Notes under the pieces: generated by a model
Seen by the model: only the letters and a program-made list of their open reading frames with translations
What the model was told of the DNA's origin: nothing
The model's database searches: none
Program-made: the position numbers and the translations under genes
NCBI RefSeq assembly: GCF_022690765.1
Contig: NZ_JALCZA010000010.1
Span: 43,007 to 107,006, forward strand
Reading direction: 5' to 3'
DNA length: 64,000 nucleotides
From: Anaeromyxobacter oryzisoli
GTDB taxonomy: Bacteria > Myxococcota > Myxococcia > Myxococcales > Anaeromyxobacteraceae
Part shown: piece by piece, positions 62,973-64,000 of the stretch
Layout: each line of letters begins with the position of its first letter
Position numbering within the stretch: the first letter of the stretch is position 1

Positions 62973-64000
62973 TCACCCCGAGCGCTTCTTCTTCGCTGCG
63001 CACGGCGGCTGCGTTCCCGTTCGCGCAACAGGTGCGGAGTCGAAGAGCTCGCGGTTCGACCGGCGCGTATAGCGGTCCATCAAGGCGTTCCCGAAGACCT
63101 CCCGAGCGGCGCGCTGGTTGTGAGCCCGGCAGAGGAGGCGAATGTTCTTCTTCGTCGGCCGGCCGCCGCGGGCCTTGGCCTTGCGGTGATCGAACTCGAG
63201 CTGGTAGGTCGAGCCGCAGATGCCGCCGGACTCGAGGGGGTATTGGCAGCGGCCGCCGTCGCGGATCCAGACGGCGCGCTTCACCTCGGCAGGTATGCGA
63301 TCCGGCTTCGCGGGTCGGCGCTCCGCGAGCGGCTTCTGCACGAGCCCCTTCCGCTTCGCGTGCCGGGCGAGAAGGAGATCGAGACCGGCCTCCAGGATCT
63401 CCTCGCTGCCGGCGCCGGGATGCGAATGCGAGAGCGCATCCCGCGCCGCCTCGAGTTTCTCGAGGAATCGGCGCGAGACGTTGAAGTGAAGCCGCCGGAG
63501 GTCGGCGCTGAGCGGCTCGACCGATTCGCCACGGGCCTCGCGGGAAGATGGGGCGTGCGCCGCAGGGCGCGGAGAGTTGGCATCGAGGTGTTCTGCTGGC
63601 CAACCGCATGGCGCGGCGGATTCAGGTGGCTGCGCCGGCACGGTCGCGTCGGTCGCCGCGACCGGAAGCTCCATCACGGCCGCCGCTGCGGAAGAAGCCG
63701 GGCTGCGCACCGCCGTGACGACCTCGCGGCGCGGCGGTGCCTCGACCGGCTTGAGCTCCGCCACGACCTCCCGCGCCTCGCGCTTTGAGCGGTGGAAGAA
63801 CCGGGGGAGCACCTCGTCGCGGTTCTCCGGGGTGAGCACCTTCGCGAGCTCGACCACGCTGGTGAAGCAGAGCCGGCCGTCCCTGAGCGGCTCGATCACC
63901 TCCGGGCAGCGCTGCACGAGCTCGGCGGCGGTCTTCCGGTAGAACGCGGCGCCCTTCGAGAGGCCGAGGTCCCGGTGGAGGAAGGAGAAGAGGTTCGCGT
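62973..64000 (-). CDS. HNH endonuclease-domain protein (5' end beyond window)
   Basis: 342 codons are visible. The frame is open to the window edge and continues with protein-like sequence (LFSFLHRDLGLSKGAAFYRK), so the GTG at 63917 is not the true start. The N-terminal helical part is unassigned. The HNH domain near the C-terminus reads RDGGRCQYPLESGGICGS, QLEFDHRKAKARGG and NIRLLCRAHNQRAA, with conserved H, N and H and two cysteines of a possible zinc knuckle. It may nick or cut DNA; multi-copy relatives occur in this group of bacteria. The 264 bp between it and the MuiA-like gene show nothing. Confidence 0.82.
   Translation of the reverse strand, partial: ANLFSFLHRDLGLSKGAAFYRKTAAELVQRCPEVIEPLRDGRLCFTSVVELAKVLTPENRDEVLPRFFHRSKREAREVVAELKPVEAPPRREVVTAVRSPASSAAAAVMELPVAATDATVPAQPPESAAPCGWPAEHLDANSPRPAAHAPSSREARGESVEPLSADLRRLHFNVSRRFLEKLEAARDALSHSHPGAGSEEILEAGLDLLLARHAKRKGLVQKPLAERRPAKPDRIPAEVKRAVWIRDGGRCQYPLESGGICGSTYQLEFDHRKAKARGGRPTKKNIRLLCRAHNQRAAREVFGNALMDRYTRRSNRELFDSAPVARTGTQPPCAAKKKRSG

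Overview
The window is very GC-rich chromosomal DNA. It has frequent GTG and TTG starts, many 1-4 bp start/stop overlaps, myxobacterial-type two-component proteins, a small ribbon-helix-helix protein of a kind I know from Myxococcales, and the order ftsH-folP-cdaA-cdaR-glmM-pdxJ-acpS-nnr-tsaE. Together these point to a Myxococcota bacterium, most likely Anaeromyxobacter or a close relative. That assignment is inference from gene content and style; no marker gene was compared.

Layout. 1-5.2 kb: tgt (cut by the window edge), a DTW-domain tRNA modification gene, a DsbA/FrnE-type thioredoxin-fold gene whose first active-site cysteine is replaced by an in-frame UGA (probable selenoprotein), an ACT-ACT protein, a patatin and an EamA transporter. 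5.2-11 kb: a Lys20-like homocitrate synthase translationally coupled to a 1552-residue acyl-CoA ligase/acetyltransferase fusion. 11.3-15.1 kb: a compact pentose phosphate operon, rpiB-gnd-zwf-pgl. 15.2-25.4 kb: a cation/proton antiporter, a stand-alone LuxR-type HTH protein, a GH15 glycosidase, a ClC channel and two sensor kinases. 25.5-31.2 kb: AlaX editing protein, tannase-family esterase, VOC protein, a REP-associated (RAYT-type) transposase among short repeats, and tRNA-Arg(CCU). 31.4-36.4 kb: tRNA nucleotidyltransferase, a receiver-kinase hybrid, mnmA and mtaB. 36.5-40.6 kb: a lysine-fermentation operon kamD-lipoprotein-kamE-kal-kce. 40.7-46.6 kb: HU, PilZ, a 101-bp tandem repeat array, an outer-membrane-type protein and an ammonium transporter that share look-alike sigma-54 promoters, a membrane-anchored TPR-like protein and the RHH protein. 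47.1-57.5 kb: the housekeeping cluster tilS-ftsH-folP-cdaA-cdaR-glmM-pdxJ-acpS-nnr-tsaE. 57.6-64 kb: a small beta-barrel protein, a repeat-rich propeller lipoprotein, a Cys-rich lipoprotein, a MuiA-like protein and a truncated HNH protein.

How it fits together. The core is ordinary metabolism, tRNA modification (tgt, DTW, mnmA, mtaB, tilS, tsaE, cca) and cell-envelope precursor or c-di-AMP signalling (cdaA, cdaR, glmM). The most interesting signals are: (1) UGA in place of Cys in a CxxC motif, followed at the right distance by a perfect hairpin with a GGUC loop, as in the E. coli fdhF SECIS; (2) the ligase-unknown-GNAT fusion coupled to homocitrate synthase; (3) matching sigma-54-like sites before amt and the neighbouring outer-membrane protein; (4) an orphan intrinsic terminator and -10 box suggesting a small RNA upstream of tilS; (5) a lipoprotein gene inserted between the two subunits of a B12 aminomutase; (6) a transposase flanked by short repeats in inverted orientation.
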